Assembly (NCBI RefSeq): GCF_000685015.1
Contig: NZ_BAYA01000019.1
Span: 87,564 to 151,563 of the forward strand
Length of the DNA: 64,000 nucleotides
Source of the DNA: Paraburkholderia bannensis NBRC 103871
GTDB lineage: Bacteria > Pseudomonadota > Gammaproteobacteria > Burkholderiales > Burkholderiaceae
Direction of reading: 5' to 3'
Shown here: positions 28,265 to 37,469 of the stretch, piece after piece
Layout of the letters: the number at the start of each line of letters is the position of its first letter
Position numbering within the stretch: the first letter of the stretch is position 1
Position numbers and translations under genes: made by a program
The notes under the pieces: generated by a model
The model's input: the letters and a program-made list of their open reading frames with translations, nothing else
Database searches by the model: none
Told to the model about the DNA's origin: nothing

Positions 28265-29209
28265 TCAGGCTTCCGAAGGGCCGACCAGCAGCAACGGCAC
28301 ATGCGTGATTTCCACCGCGCGCTGCGCCACGCTGCCGAGCAGCCAGCGGGCCACGCCCCGGCGTCCATGCGTGCCGAGCACCACGAGATCGGCTCTCCAG
28401 GCCTGAGCGTCGCGCAACACCGCGTGCGCGACGTCGTCGCGAATCAGGGCGGTCGCAACGAGCGCCGCTTCCGTGACGCAGCCGCCGGGTGCGAGCCGTT
28501 CGACGGCGGCGGCCAGCGCCTTGCGGCCCTGAGCGGCAAGCGCCTCCTCCAGCGCGGAACCCGGCACCGGATCGGCTGCCACGCCGCTGCGATCGACCAC
28601 GTAGACCGCGCGCAACGCCGTTGGCGGCGCGATCAGGCGCATGGCCGCATCGATGGCCTGGGTCGAAGGCGCGCTACCGTCCGTCGCCAGCGCCACGCGC
28701 GCGAGGCCCGGCACATCGTCGGCTTCATATTCGCCGCCTTCATATTCGTCGGGAACGACGAGCAACGGACACGGCGCGCTGACCGCCAGCGCGCCCGACA
28801 CCGAGCCGTCCACCCAGCGCTTCACACGCCCGCGATGACGCGCACCGACGACCAGCAGATCGGCGCTCCAGTCGCGCGCGGCGGCGCTCACTGCCTGTAC
28901 GACCGCGCCGCTTTCGCCGCCCCGACCGACCACCAGCCCTTCGACCGTCGCGCAGCGGCCCTTGAACGCCGCCATCGCCTGTTCCAGCGTGAGTTCCGCC
29001 TCGGCGTGCAGGCCTTTGCGCGCGGCGGCGATGGTGTCGGTGATCCATGCGTCACCGGCGGTGAAGGCGCCGCCCGCCGCCCAGGCACCCGGCTGTCCCG
29101 CCGCACAGACGATTCGCACCTCGGCGTCGGGCGGCGTCACGCGCGCGGCGAAGCGCAATGCCTGACGCGAGGCGTTCGAATCGTCGACAGCGATCATGAT
29201 GCGCCGCAT
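28265..29209 (-). CDS. Universal stress protein, tandem UspA domains
   Basis: 314 residues made of two UspA domains: MIAVDDSNASRQALRFAARV starts the first and VALATDGSAPSTQAIDAA the second (about residue 165). Both carry the ATP-binding G-2x-G-9x-G[S/T] pattern: VVGARHRGRVKRWVDGSVSG and VLGTHGRRGVARWLLGSV. Such proteins act in stress survival in the cytosol. The start at 29209 is set by domain alignment; the in-frame sequence before it encodes a repeat rather than protein-like sequence. Confidence 0.9.
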   Translation of the reverse strand: MRRIMIAVDDSNASRQALRFAARVTPPDAEVRIVCAAGQPGAWAAGGAFTAGDAWITDTIAAARKGLHAEAELTLEQAMAAFKGRCATVEGLVVGRGGESGAVVQAVSAAARDWSADLLVVGARHRGRVKRWVDGSVSGALAVSAPCPLLVVPDEYEGGEYEADDVPGLARVALATDGSAPSTQAIDAAMRLIAPPTALRAVYVVDRSGVAADPVPGSALEEALAAQGRKALAAAVERLAPGGCVTEAALVATALIRDDVAHAVLRDAQAWRADLVVLGTHGRRGVARWLLGSVAQRAVEITHVPLLLVGPSEA

Positions 29210-29236
29210 CGGTGTGGTGCGCGGGCTTCTCCCGTC

Positions 29237-29284
29237 GTTCTGGTTCACGTTCTGGTTCACGTTCTGGTTCACGTTGTGGTTCTC
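29237..29284. repeat. 12-bp tandem repeat upstream of the universal stress gene
   Basis: Four copies of GTTCTGGTTCAC, the last with two substitutions, lie 28-75 bp before the Usp start, in the promoter or leader position. In frame they would encode Asn-Val-Asn-Gln repeats. Confidence 0.9.
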
Positions 29285-29399
29285 GCCTGAATGGAAGAAC
29301 TCGAAAGCGTGAACCCCGGCTGCCCAGCCAGCTATGACGGGCGTCAAGCGAGACGGAAGGATTGCGCAGCGTGCGTCAGAAGGCGGCAGACCGGGACGA

Positions 29400-30623
29400 T
29401 CAAGCGCCGCTGTTCAGCGTGAATTCGGCCGCGGCCTCACCCGCAGCGACGCCCGACGCCCACGCCCACTGGAAGTTGTAGCCGCCGAGCCAGCCCGTCA
29501 CGTCCACCGCTTCACCCACGAAATAGAGGCCCGGCACGCGCTGGCTCATCATCGTCGCCGACGACAGTTCGCGCGTATCCACGCCCCCGCGCGTGACTTC
29601 GGCCTTCTTGTAGCCTTCGGTGCCCGTTGGCGTCAGGGCCCACTGCGAAAGCCCCTCGCCGATACGGCGCAGGGTCTTGTCCGGCAGGTCGGCGAGTCGC
29701 GCATCGAGCGGCACGCCATGCGTTTCCAGCCACGCGTGCGCGAGGCGCGCGGGCACCCACTCGGCGAGCAGGTTGCCGATCTGGCGTTTCGTCGTACCTT
29801 TGGCTTCGATCAGCGCTCCAGTGGCGTCGCGATCCGGCAGCAGGTTCACGCGGATCGGCTGGCCCGGCTGCCAGTAGCTCGATATCTGCAGCACGCCCGG
29901 GCCGGACAGGCCGCGATGCGTGAACAGCAGGTCTTCGTCGAAAGCGCCGCCGGTCTTGCGTTCGCCGGTCGCGACATGGACGTCGAGCGAGACGCCCGAC
30001 AGCGGTACATACGGCTCCCATTCCTGCGCCGCGAAAGTCAGCGGCACCAGTGCGGGACGCATATCGATCAGCTTGTGGCCGAACTGCTTGGCGACGCGAT
30101 AGGCGAAATCCGTCGCGCCGATCTTCGGGATCGACAGGCCGCCCGTGGCGATCACGAGCGCCTTCGCGCGGATCGACCCTTGCGGCGTGCCGAGCGTGAA
30201 GCCCGCACCGTCCGCGTGCGCCACCTCGTCGACCGGCAGCGGGCGACGCCATGCAACCTTGCCGGCGTCGCATTCGGTGCGCAGGACGTCGATGATCGCC
30301 TCGCTCGACTGGTCGCAGAACAGTTGGCCCTTGTGCTTCTCGTGCCAGGTCACGCGATGCTGGCGCAGCAGCGCCATGAAATCGCGCGGCGTGTAGCGCG
30401 CGAGCGCCGAGCGGCAGAAATGCGGGTTGTTCGAGAGGTAGTTGGCAGGACTGGCGTGCAGATTCGTGAAATTGCAGCGTCCGCCGCCCGAAATGCGGAT
30501 TTTTTCCGCGAGGCGCGGTGCGTGGTCGATCAGCGCAACGCGGCGGCCCTGCTGGCCCGCCACCGCCGCGCACATCATGCCGGCGGCCCCTGCGCCGATC
30601 ACGGCGATGTCAAAAGATTCCAT
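29400..30623 (-). CDS. HI0933/YhiN-family flavoprotein
   Basis: 407 residues. The N-terminal FAD-binding dinucleotide fold is IAVIGAGAAGMMCAAVAG, ISGGGRCNFTN is the family signature (residues about 48-58), and the C-terminal WAWASGVAAG closes the flavin site. The family is often annotated as aminoacetone oxidase or BaiN-like. True substrates are mostly unknown. ATGs at 30632 and 30623 are both possible. tsaD begins on the other strand 185 bp away. Confidence 0.88.
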   Translation of the reverse strand: MESFDIAVIGAGAAGMMCAAVAGQQGRRVALIDHAPRLAEKIRISGGGRCNFTNLHASPANYLSNNPHFCRSALARYTPRDFMALLRQHRVTWHEKHKGQLFCDQSSEAIIDVLRTECDAGKVAWRRPLPVDEVAHADGAGFTLGTPQGSIRAKALVIATGGLSIPKIGATDFAYRVAKQFGHKLIDMRPALVPLTFAAQEWEPYVPLSGVSLDVHVATGERKTGGAFDEDLLFTHRGLSGPGVLQISSYWQPGQPIRVNLLPDRDATGALIEAKGTTKRQIGNLLAEWVPARLAHAWLETHGVPLDARLADLPDKTLRRIGEGLSQWALTPTGTEGYKKAEVTRGGVDTRELSSATMMSQRVPGLYFVGEAVDVTGWLGGYNFQWAWASGVAAGEAAAEFTLNSGA

Positions 30624-30808
30624 GGCGCGCATTTTACCCGTGCGCCACGCCCGGTGACCGGCTGCGTCGTTCGCGCGCCAGTCGGCTTCAACCGGCTTTC
30701 ACGTGCACTGATATACTTGCAGGCTTCCCTTTCACTTTGATTTAGCGACGGTTTTTGTCCCGGCCAGCCTTGTTTTCCGGCTCAGCGGGCGCCGTTGCAC
30801 GCCACACC

Positions 30809-31843
30809 ATGCTTGTTCTCGGCATCGAAAGCTCCTGCGACGAAACTGGCCTCGCGCTCTACGACAGCGAGCGCGGACTGCTCGCGCACGCGCTGCATTC
30901 GCAGATCGCCATGCACCGCGAATACGGCGGCGTCGTGCCCGAACTGGCCTCGCGCGACCATATCCGCCGCGCGCTGCCGCTGCTCGAAGAAGTGCTCGCG
31001 AAAAGCGGCGCCGCGCGCAGCGACATCGACGCCATCGCCTTCACCCAGGGCCCCGGCCTCGCGGGCGCGCTGCTGGTGGGCGCGAGCATCGCCAATGCGC
31101 TCGCGATGGCCTGGAACCGCCCGACCGTCGGCATTCACCACCTCGAAGGCCATTTGCTCTCGCCGCTGCTCGTGGATGCGCCGCCGCCCTTCCCGTTCGT
31201 CGCGCTGCTGGTGTCGGGCGGCCACACGCAGCTCATGCGCGTAACCGACGTGGGCGTGTACGAGACGCTCGGCGAGACGCTCGATGACGCCGCTGGCGAA
31301 GCCTTCGACAAGACCGCCAAGCTGCTGGGCCTCGGCTATCCGGGCGGCCCGGAGGTTTCGCGCCTCGCCGAATTCGGCACGCCTGGCGCGATCGAGCTGC
31401 CGCGTCCGATGCTGCATTCGGGCGACCTGGATTTCAGCTTCAGCGGCCTGAAAACGGCCGTGCTCACGCATGTGAAGAAGCTCGGGCCGAATATCTGCGA
31501 ACAGGGCAAGGCCGATATCGCGCGCGGTTTCGTCGATGCGGCCGTGGACGTGCTGGCCGCGAAGTCGCTGGCCGCGCTCAAGAAGACGAAGATGAAGCGC
31601 CTCGTGGTGGCGGGTGGCGTGGGCGCGAACAAGCAGTTGCGCGAGAAACTGTCGGCGGCGGCGCAAAAGCGCGGCTTCGAAGTGCACTACCCCGATCTTT
31701 CGCTGTGCACCGACAACGGCGCGATGATCGCGCTGGCCGGCGCGCTGCGTCTGCAACGCTGGCCCGACCAGGCCACGCACGATTACGCGTTCACGGTGAA
31801 GCCGCGCTGGGATCTGACGTCGCTCGCAGGCGGCGCGCAGTAA
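30809..31843 (+). CDS. tsaD: tRNA N6-threonylcarbamoyladenosine transferase
   Basis: 344 residues of the Kae1/TsaD/Gcp family. It starts MLVLGIESSCDETGLA, HHLEGH supplies the two metal-binding histidines and TDNGAMIALAG the C-terminal nucleotide-binding aspartate. It transfers the threonylcarbamoyl group to A37 of ANN-decoding tRNAs. The frame reads back to 30755, but the conserved start falls at 30809. TATACT at 30712-30717 is a plausible -10. Confidence 0.97.
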   Translation: MLVLGIESSCDETGLALYDSERGLLAHALHSQIAMHREYGGVVPELASRDHIRRALPLLEEVLAKSGAARSDIDAIAFTQGPGLAGALLVGASIANALAMAWNRPTVGIHHLEGHLLSPLLVDAPPPFPFVALLVSGGHTQLMRVTDVGVYETLGETLDDAAGEAFDKTAKLLGLGYPGGPEVSRLAEFGTPGAIELPRPMLHSGDLDFSFSGLKTAVLTHVKKLGPNICEQGKADIARGFVDAAVDVLAAKSLAALKKTKMKRLVVAGGVGANKQLREKLSAAAQKRGFEVHYPDLSLCTDNGAMIALAGALRLQRWPDQATHDYAFTVKPRWDLTSLAGGAQ

Positions 31844-31864
31844 CACACACCCAGGCGGCGTCGA

Positions 31865-32980
31865 TCAGAAACGCTGCGTCAAGCCGACAGCTCCAAGCAC
31901 CTGCTTCGTGCCCGGGGCCGTCACGCTGACGCCGGGCCAGCTCATCGTCGACGCGCCGTTGTTCTTGATATAGCCCGCGCGCGCATAGACGGACGTTCGC
32001 TTCGAGAAATTGTGGTCGACGCCCAGTTGCACACTCCACACGTTGTCGTGCACGCCACGCACGACGCGTTGCAGCGCGGCGATTTCGATTGAGTCCGCAG
32101 GCGTGGCCTGGATCGTGGCGCCTGCCTGCATCAGGCTGAACGCATGCACGGCCCCAAGGCTCGTTGCGAGCAGACTTGAATCGTCGTGCTTCGCGCGGTG
32201 ATATCCGTAGATGAACTGAAGATTCACAATGCCGATCTGGTACGCCAGCGAGCTGTTGAAATGCTCGGTGCCCACCGTGTTGAGAATCGACGGCAAGCTC
32301 GCCAGCGTCTTCGTGCCGGGATGCTGATACTGATACGCAATTCCCGCGCTCAGGCCGTAGCCCGTCCAGGTCGCAGCGAGGTCGAGCAAATTGCCGTTCG
32401 TCTGCGGCGCGGGCTGCGTCACGCTGGACTGAAACGCGTACATGGCGAGCAACTGAAATCCCTTGAGCTTTGGCGAGCGGTACACGAGCGAATTACTCGA
32501 ACGCCCGCCGCTTGCCTGCAAGCCAAGGGTATTGCGATCGACGACACTGCCGGTTGCCGAGAGCAGTGAAAGCATCTCATTGGCCTGAAACGGGTCACCC
32601 GGATAGAGCACCCAGAAAGTCGGCTGGTATTGGCGCCCCAGCGAGAACGTGCCGTACCGGTCGTGCGTGAGACCCACCCACGACTGGCGGTAGAACATCG
32701 CGCCCGTATCGCTGAAGCCGGTGCCGTTGTTGATATTGAAGCCGCTTTCCAGCGTAAATACAGCCTTCAGGCCGCCGCCCAGATCCTCCACGCCCTTCAT
32801 GCCGATACGCGAGGGCACGCCGCCGCCACTGCGCTGCGACCAGGACGATTTGCCGCCGTTACTGAGGAACTGAACGAAAGCGTCCGCGACGCCGTACAGG
32901 GTGACGCTCGATTGCGCCTGGGCACCGCCTGCCGCAAGTATTAGCACCGCAGCGCCGATGATCTTTCTGCAAAGATGCAT
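31865..32980 (-). CDS. Gram-negative trimeric porin
   Basis: 371 residues. A signal peptide (LCRKIIGAAVLILAAGGAQA, cleavage before QSSVTLYG) is followed by the 16-strand porin sequence of the beta-proteobacterial type (SSVTLYGVAD, SRIGMKGVEDLGGGLKAVF, SLGRQYQPT) and a C-terminal QRF. It forms a general or selective diffusion channel. AGGAG 6-7 nt before 32980 fixes the start. It is convergent with tsaD, only 21 bp apart. Confidence 0.95.
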   Translation of the reverse strand: MHLCRKIIGAAVLILAAGGAQAQSSVTLYGVADAFVQFLSNGGKSSWSQRSGGGVPSRIGMKGVEDLGGGLKAVFTLESGFNINNGTGFSDTGAMFYRQSWVGLTHDRYGTFSLGRQYQPTFWVLYPGDPFQANEMLSLLSATGSVVDRNTLGLQASGGRSSNSLVYRSPKLKGFQLLAMYAFQSSVTQPAPQTNGNLLDLAATWTGYGLSAGIAYQYQHPGTKTLASLPSILNTVGTEHFNSSLAYQIGIVNLQFIYGYHRAKHDDSSLLATSLGAVHAFSLMQAGATIQATPADSIEIAALQRVVRGVHDNVWSVQLGVDHNFSKRTSVYARAGYIKNNGASTMSWPGVSVTAPGTKQVLGAVGLTQRF

Positions 32981-33290
32981 GGTGTCTCCTTCGCCATTTG
33001 CCTGTTTGTCGACCGACCTGTCATGACGTGGCATTGCCGTGGAGTTATAGCGGCGAAGGCTGGCACCGGCATTGTCAAATCGCAAACATTCGGATGACGA
33101 AGTAAATTCTCCGGATTGGCATCCAATCCAGGCATTGCACTAATTCAGAGAATTGTCGGACACCGCTGCGCGTCCATAAGAAGGCTCGGCGCAGGCAGAA
33201 AACGGCAGAAACGAAAACGGCAGCTTGCCGCGAAGCAAGCTGCCGTTGCAGATCGACTCGTATCGAATCGATCAGTGCAAGCGTTAAGAG
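32981..33290. other. Intergenic region between porin start and folE2 end
   Basis: 310 bp. It holds the porin promoter and leader and, at 33217-33246, the folE2 terminator. No ORF with a ribosome-binding site or recognisable product was seen. Confidence 0.7.
33214..33246 (-). terminator. Intrinsic terminator of folE2
   Basis: A perfect 12-bp stem ACGGCAGCTTGC/GCAAGCTGCCGT with a 6-nt loop is followed on the minus strand by TTTTCG. It lies 45 bp after the folE2 stop. Confidence 0.9.
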
Positions 33291-34097
33291 TTAGCTCGCA
33301 CGCTTGTCATGCTCGATCACCGCATACGCGCTGTGATTGTGGATCGACTCGAAGTTTTCGGCTTCAAGCGTGTACGCGATCACGCGCGCATCGGCGTTCA
33401 GGCGCACAGCCACGTCGCGCACGAGGTCTTCCACGAACTTCGGGTTCTCGTAGGCGCGCTCCGTCACGTACTTTTCGTCCGGACGCTTGAGCAGTCCCCA
33501 CAGTTCGCACGACGCTTCCTGCTCGGCGATCACGATGAGTTCTTCCACCGGCAGGTCGCCCTGGAACTCAACGTCCATCGTCACGTGCGAGCGCTGGTTG
33601 TGCGCGCCGTACTGCGAAATCTTCTTCGAGCACGGGCACAGGCTCGTCACCGGCACCAGCACCTTGAGGAACAGTCGCGTGACGCCGTCGCGCGTGTCGC
33701 CCGTGAGCGTGACCTCGTAGTCCAGCAGGCTTTCCACGCCCGACACCGGCGCGACCTTCTTCACGAAGTACGGGAACGACACTTCGATGCGGCCCGCCTG
33801 CGATTCGAGCTTCACCAGCATCGCGTCCAGCATCGCCCGGAACGTCGCCGGTTCGAGCGGCGTCTTGTTCTCTTCGAGCAGCGCCACGAAGCGCGACATG
33901 TGCGTGCCCTTCTGGTCTGCGGGCAGATGAACGTCGAGATTCCAGGTGCCGACGCTCGGCTGGACGTCGCCCGCGCCCGTCTTCACCGTGAGTGGATGGC
34001 GCACGCCTTTCACGCCCACACGCTGGATCGGAATTTGACGGGTGTCGACGGAGCTCTGGACGTCCGGCATCACGAAAGCCGGGTTCATCTGATTCAT
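33291..34097 (-). CDS. folE2: GTP cyclohydrolase FolE2 (type IB)
   Basis: 268 residues of the FolE2/COG1469 family. TSLCPCSKKISQYGAHNQRS holds C154 and C156 with the conserved histidine H166. It makes 7,8-dihydroneopterin triphosphate from GTP for folate or queuosine synthesis and, unlike FolE1, can work with metals other than zinc. The start at 34097 has GAGGA about 9 nt upstream; the longer frame to 34250 was rejected. Two hairpins lie in its leader. It is downstream of dxs on the same strand. Confidence 0.93.
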   Translation of the reverse strand: MNQMNPAFVMPDVQSSVDTRQIPIQRVGVKGVRHPLTVKTGAGDVQPSVGTWNLDVHLPADQKGTHMSRFVALLEENKTPLEPATFRAMLDAMLVKLESQAGRIEVSFPYFVKKVAPVSGVESLLDYEVTLTGDTRDGVTRLFLKVLVPVTSLCPCSKKISQYGAHNQRSHVTMDVEFQGDLPVEELIVIAEQEASCELWGLLKRPDEKYVTERAYENPKFVEDLVRDVAVRLNADARVIAYTLEAENFESIHNHSAYAVIEHDKRAS

Positions 34098-34113
34098 GTT
34101 CTTATCCTCAAGT

Positions 34114-34162
34114 CGCGCCGAACATGGCGCGCAAATGGCAAGCGCCGGCATGTGCCGGCGCT
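34114..34162 (-). promoter_or_regulatory. Two hairpins in the folE2 leader
   Basis: A perfect 10-bp inverted repeat AGCGCCGGCA/TGCCGGCGCT (34141-34162) and a second stem CGCGCC/GGCGCG with a 6-nt loop (34114-34131) lie between dxs and folE2, ending 17 bp before the folE2 start. There is no U-run, so a leader structure is more likely than a strong terminator. Confidence 0.55.
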
Positions 34163-34289
34163 CGCTGGCGGAACAGGGGGTGAACCCTTTCCGACGGTTC
34201 AAGGTGTGTGAGCGGCTGCGCTGCCTTATGTCTCCAATGGAGACACTCACAGCAGGCGCAGCTCAGGCTGCCCGGTTACTGCGTGCGCC

Positions 34290-36197
34290 TTAAGCGACGC
34301 GCATCACCGACTTGCCCGACGCGTTCGCCGCGCCATCGAGGAAGCGCTCGCGAATCGACTTCGCGATGCCTGCCGCGTCGAGGCCGACGCCCGCGAGCAG
34401 CTTCGCCGGATCGCCGTGATCGATGAAGGTGTCGGGAAGGCCCAATTGTAGTACGGGCTTGATAACCCCACTTTCAAGCAGGGATTCCACGCAGGCCGAA
34501 CCCGCGCCGCCCATGATGCAGCCTTCTTCGACGGTCACGAGGTAATCGTGCGTCTCGGCGAGCTGCTTGATGAGTTCCGCGTCGACCGGCTTCACGAAGC
34601 GCATGTTCGCCACGGTGGCGTCCAGCTCTTCCGCAGCAGCCAGCGACGGCGCAACCATCGTGCCGAACGCGAGGATCGCCACACGCTTGCCAGCCGGTGC
34701 GTTGCTTTCGCGGCGCACTTCGCCCTTGCCCACCGGCAGCGCGGCCATCTGCTTGACGGTCGCCACGCCCGTGCCCGCACCGCGCGGGTAACGCACGGCC
34801 GTCGGGCAGTCCTGCTGGAGCGCCGTGTAGAGCATCTGACGGCATTCGTTTTCGTCCGACGCCGCCATGACCATCATCTTCGGGATGCAGCGCATGAAGG
34901 CGAGATCGTACGCGCCTGCGTGCGTTGCACCGTCCGCGCCGACGAGGCCCGCGCGATCGATTGCGAACACAACCGGCAGGTTCTGCAGCGCCACGTCGTG
35001 GATCAGCTGGTCATACGCGCGTTGCAGGAAGGTCGAGTAAATCGCGACCACCGGCTTCATGCCTTCGGCTGCGAGACCGCCCGCGAACGTCACCGCGTGC
35101 TGCTCGGCGATACCGACGTCGAAGTAGCGATCCGGGAAACGCTTCTCGAATTCGACCATGCCCGAACCTTCGCGCATTGCCGGCGTGATGCCGACCACGC
35201 GCGAGTCGAGTTCCGCCGCGTCGCACAGCCATTCGCCGAACACTTGCGTGTAGGTCTTCTTGCTGGGCGCCGTCGACGGCTTGATGCCTTCGGCCGGGTT
35301 GAACTTGCCGGGGCCGTGGTACAGAACCGGGTCGGCTTCGGCGAGCTTGTAGCCCTGGCCTTTCTTCGTCACCACGTGCAGGAATTGCGGGCCGCGCAGT
35401 TCCTTGATGTTTTGCAGCGTGGGGATCAGCGAATCGAGGTCATGACCGTCGATCGGGCCGATATAGTTGAAGCCGAATTCCTCGAACAGCGTGGCCGGCA
35501 CGATCATGCCCTTCGCGTGCTCTTCGAGCTTGCGGGCGAGATCGAGCACCGGCGGCGCATGGCGCAGCACGCGTTCCACGCCCGCACGAGCGGCAGCGTA
35601 GAAGCGGCCCGACATCAGGCGCGCGAGGTGGCGGTTCAGGGCGCCGACCGGCGGCGAGATCGACATGTCGTTGTCGTTGAGGATCACGAGCAGCGGCACG
35701 TCGTCTTCGACGCCACCGTTGTTCAGCGCCTCGAAGGCCATGCCGGCGGTCATCGCGCCGTCGCCGATCACAGCGATGCCCATGGCGTTGTCGCCCTTGA
35801 GCTTGCTCGCGACGGCCATGCCGAGCGCCGCCGAAATCGACGTGCTTGAGTGCGCGGTGCCGAACGTGTCGTATTCCGACTCGTCACGCTTCGGGAAACC
35901 CGAAATGCCGCCGAGCTGGCGCAGCGTGGACATCTGGTCGCGGCGGCCCGTCAGGATCTTGTGGGGATAGGTCTGATGGCCCACGTCCCAGACGATACGG
36001 TCGCGCGGCGTGTCGAACACATAGTGCAGCGCGATCGTCAGTTCGACCGTGCCGAGGTTGGACGACAGGTGGCCGCCCGTCTGCGACACGCTGTCGAGAA
36101 CGAAGGCACGCAGTTCGTCGGCAAGCGGTTGCAACTGGCGGCGATCGAGGCGGCGCAAATCCGCCGGGTCGTCAATGGTTTTCAGCAAGTCGTACAT
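34290..36197 (-). CDS. dxs: 1-deoxy-D-xylulose-5-phosphate synthase
   Basis: 635 residues, the usual size. The thiamine-diphosphate motif IGDGAMTAGMAFEALNN is present, followed by a central pyrimidine-binding domain with VGIAEQHAVTFAGG and a C-terminal transketolase domain. It condenses pyruvate with glyceraldehyde-3-phosphate, the first step of the MEP isoprenoid pathway. The ATG at 36197 follows GGAAC; the frame reads further to 36233. It lies 85 bp after ispA in the xseB-ispA-dxs order. Confidence 0.97.
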   Translation of the reverse strand: MYDLLKTIDDPADLRRLDRRQLQPLADELRAFVLDSVSQTGGHLSSNLGTVELTIALHYVFDTPRDRIVWDVGHQTYPHKILTGRRDQMSTLRQLGGISGFPKRDESEYDTFGTAHSSTSISAALGMAVASKLKGDNAMGIAVIGDGAMTAGMAFEALNNGGVEDDVPLLVILNDNDMSISPPVGALNRHLARLMSGRFYAAARAGVERVLRHAPPVLDLARKLEEHAKGMIVPATLFEEFGFNYIGPIDGHDLDSLIPTLQNIKELRGPQFLHVVTKKGQGYKLAEADPVLYHGPGKFNPAEGIKPSTAPSKKTYTQVFGEWLCDAAELDSRVVGITPAMREGSGMVEFEKRFPDRYFDVGIAEQHAVTFAGGLAAEGMKPVVAIYSTFLQRAYDQLIHDVALQNLPVVFAIDRAGLVGADGATHAGAYDLAFMRCIPKMMVMAASDENECRQMLYTALQQDCPTAVRYPRGAGTGVATVKQMAALPVGKGEVRRESNAPAGKRVAILAFGTMVAPSLAAAEELDATVANMRFVKPVDAELIKQLAETHDYLVTVEEGCIMGGAGSACVESLLESGVIKPVLQLGLPDTFIDHGDPAKLLAGVGLDAAGIAKSIRERFLDGAANASGKSVMRVA

Positions 36198-36282
36198 CGT
36201 CGTTCCATTGTAGGAAATCGGGCGCTCCCGCACTTCTGTCGCGCATTACTTCCCGTTCATGCGCGCGGGCGGGTTGGCGCAA

Positions 36283-37164
36283 TCAGCTGACCCGGTTCAC
36301 GACCAGGTCAGCGAGTTCGGCGAGGCGCTGGGCGCGCGCACCGAACGGTTCGAGTGCCGCGTGTGCATCGGCGCGCAGCTGCTGCGCGAGGGCACGCGAG
36401 GCATCCAGACCGATGATCGACACGTAGGTCGGCTTGCCGTCCTTCGCGTCCTTGCCAGCGGTCTTGCCCAGAGTCGCCGAGTCGGCGGTCACGTCGAGAA
36501 TATCGTCCACTACCTGGAAGGCCAGGCCCACGGCCGCGGAGTACTTGTCCAGCGCGGCGAGGGTTTCAGCGGAGGGCGTGTCGCCCGCCACCGCGCCCAT
36601 GCGGACTGCGGCGCGCAGCAGCGCGCCGGTCTTCAGGCGGTGCATCGTTTCGAGCTGCTCGCGCGTGAGCGAATGGCCCACGCTCGCGAGGTCGATCGCC
36701 TGGCCGCCAGCCATGCCGATCGAGCCGCTGGCCAGCGCGAGTTCGCGCACCAGCGCAGCCTGGCGCTGTGCATCCAGCACGTCCGACGTCAGCGCGACGA
36801 ACGCCTGCGATTGCAGTGCGTCACCTACCAGCAGCGCCGTCGGTTCGTCATATTTGACGTGTACCGTCGGTTTGCCGCGGCGCATGTCGTCGTCGTCCAT
36901 GCACGGCATGTCGTCGTGCACCAGCGAGTAGACGTGGATCATCTCCAGCGCGCAAGCGGCGGCGTCGAGCGCCTCCGGCGTGGCGTTCGAGAGTTCGCCT
37001 GCGGCGTGGCACAGGAGCGGGCGCACGCGCTTGCCGCCGCCCAGCACGGCATAACGCATGGCGTCATGCAGCGGAGCGGGCTGCACGTCGGCAGCCGGCA
37101 AATAGTGATCAAGCGCGCTCTCGACCCGATCGAGCACCGTCCGGGTCCATTGGTCAAAATTCAT
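36283..37164 (-). CDS. ispA: Farnesyl diphosphate synthase (short-chain polyprenyl synthase)
   Basis: 293 residues. The first aspartate-rich motif is HDDMPCMDDDD (from residue 82), and the second is VVDDILD; GGGKRVRP binds the diphosphate. It chains C5 units to geranyl and farnesyl diphosphate. The start overlaps the xseB stop by 4 nt, so translation is coupled. dxs follows, so supply and use of isoprenoid precursors are co-transcribed. Confidence 0.95.
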   Translation of the reverse strand: MNFDQWTRTVLDRVESALDHYLPAADVQPAPLHDAMRYAVLGGGKRVRPLLCHAAGELSNATPEALDAAACALEMIHVYSLVHDDMPCMDDDDMRRGKPTVHVKYDEPTALLVGDALQSQAFVALTSDVLDAQRQAALVRELALASGSIGMAGGQAIDLASVGHSLTREQLETMHRLKTGALLRAAVRMGAVAGDTPSAETLAALDKYSAAVGLAFQVVDDILDVTADSATLGKTAGKDAKDGKPTYVSIIGLDASRALAQQLRADAHAALEPFGARAQRLAELADLVVNRVS

Positions 37165-37469
37165 AGATCGTCGTCTCCGCCCGTTGCGGATGTCGTATTG
37201 AGGGGCACGGGCCGAAGCGTCTCGCCGTCGAGCACGCGCACCTGTTGTTCAACCTTTTCGAGCTGCTGCTGGCAGAACTTCACCAGCACCGCGCCGCGGC
37301 GGTACGCGCCCAGCGATTCCTCGAGGCTCAGACTGCCGCCTTCCATGCGCGCCACCAGCGCGTCGAGTTCCGCCAGAGCGGCTTCGTAGCTCTCGGGCAG
37401 GGCCTCGGCGGCTGCCTGAGACGCCGCTGCGCCGAGCGCTCCACTGTCTTTCGATGCGGATTTCGCCAT
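37161..37469 (-). CDS. xseB: Exodeoxyribonuclease VII small subunit
   Basis: 102 residues. The conserved core is ESYEAALAELDALVARMEGG followed by SLEESLGAYRRGAVLVKFCQ, a short helical protein that binds XseA. Together they degrade single-stranded DNA. About 30 non-conserved residues precede the core. It is the first gene of the xseB-ispA-dxs run and overlaps ispA by 4 nt. Confidence 0.93.
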   Translation of the reverse strand: MAKSASKDSGALGAAASQAAAEALPESYEAALAELDALVARMEGGSLSLEESLGAYRRGAVLVKFCQQQLEKVEQQVRVLDGETLRPVPLNTTSATGGDDDL

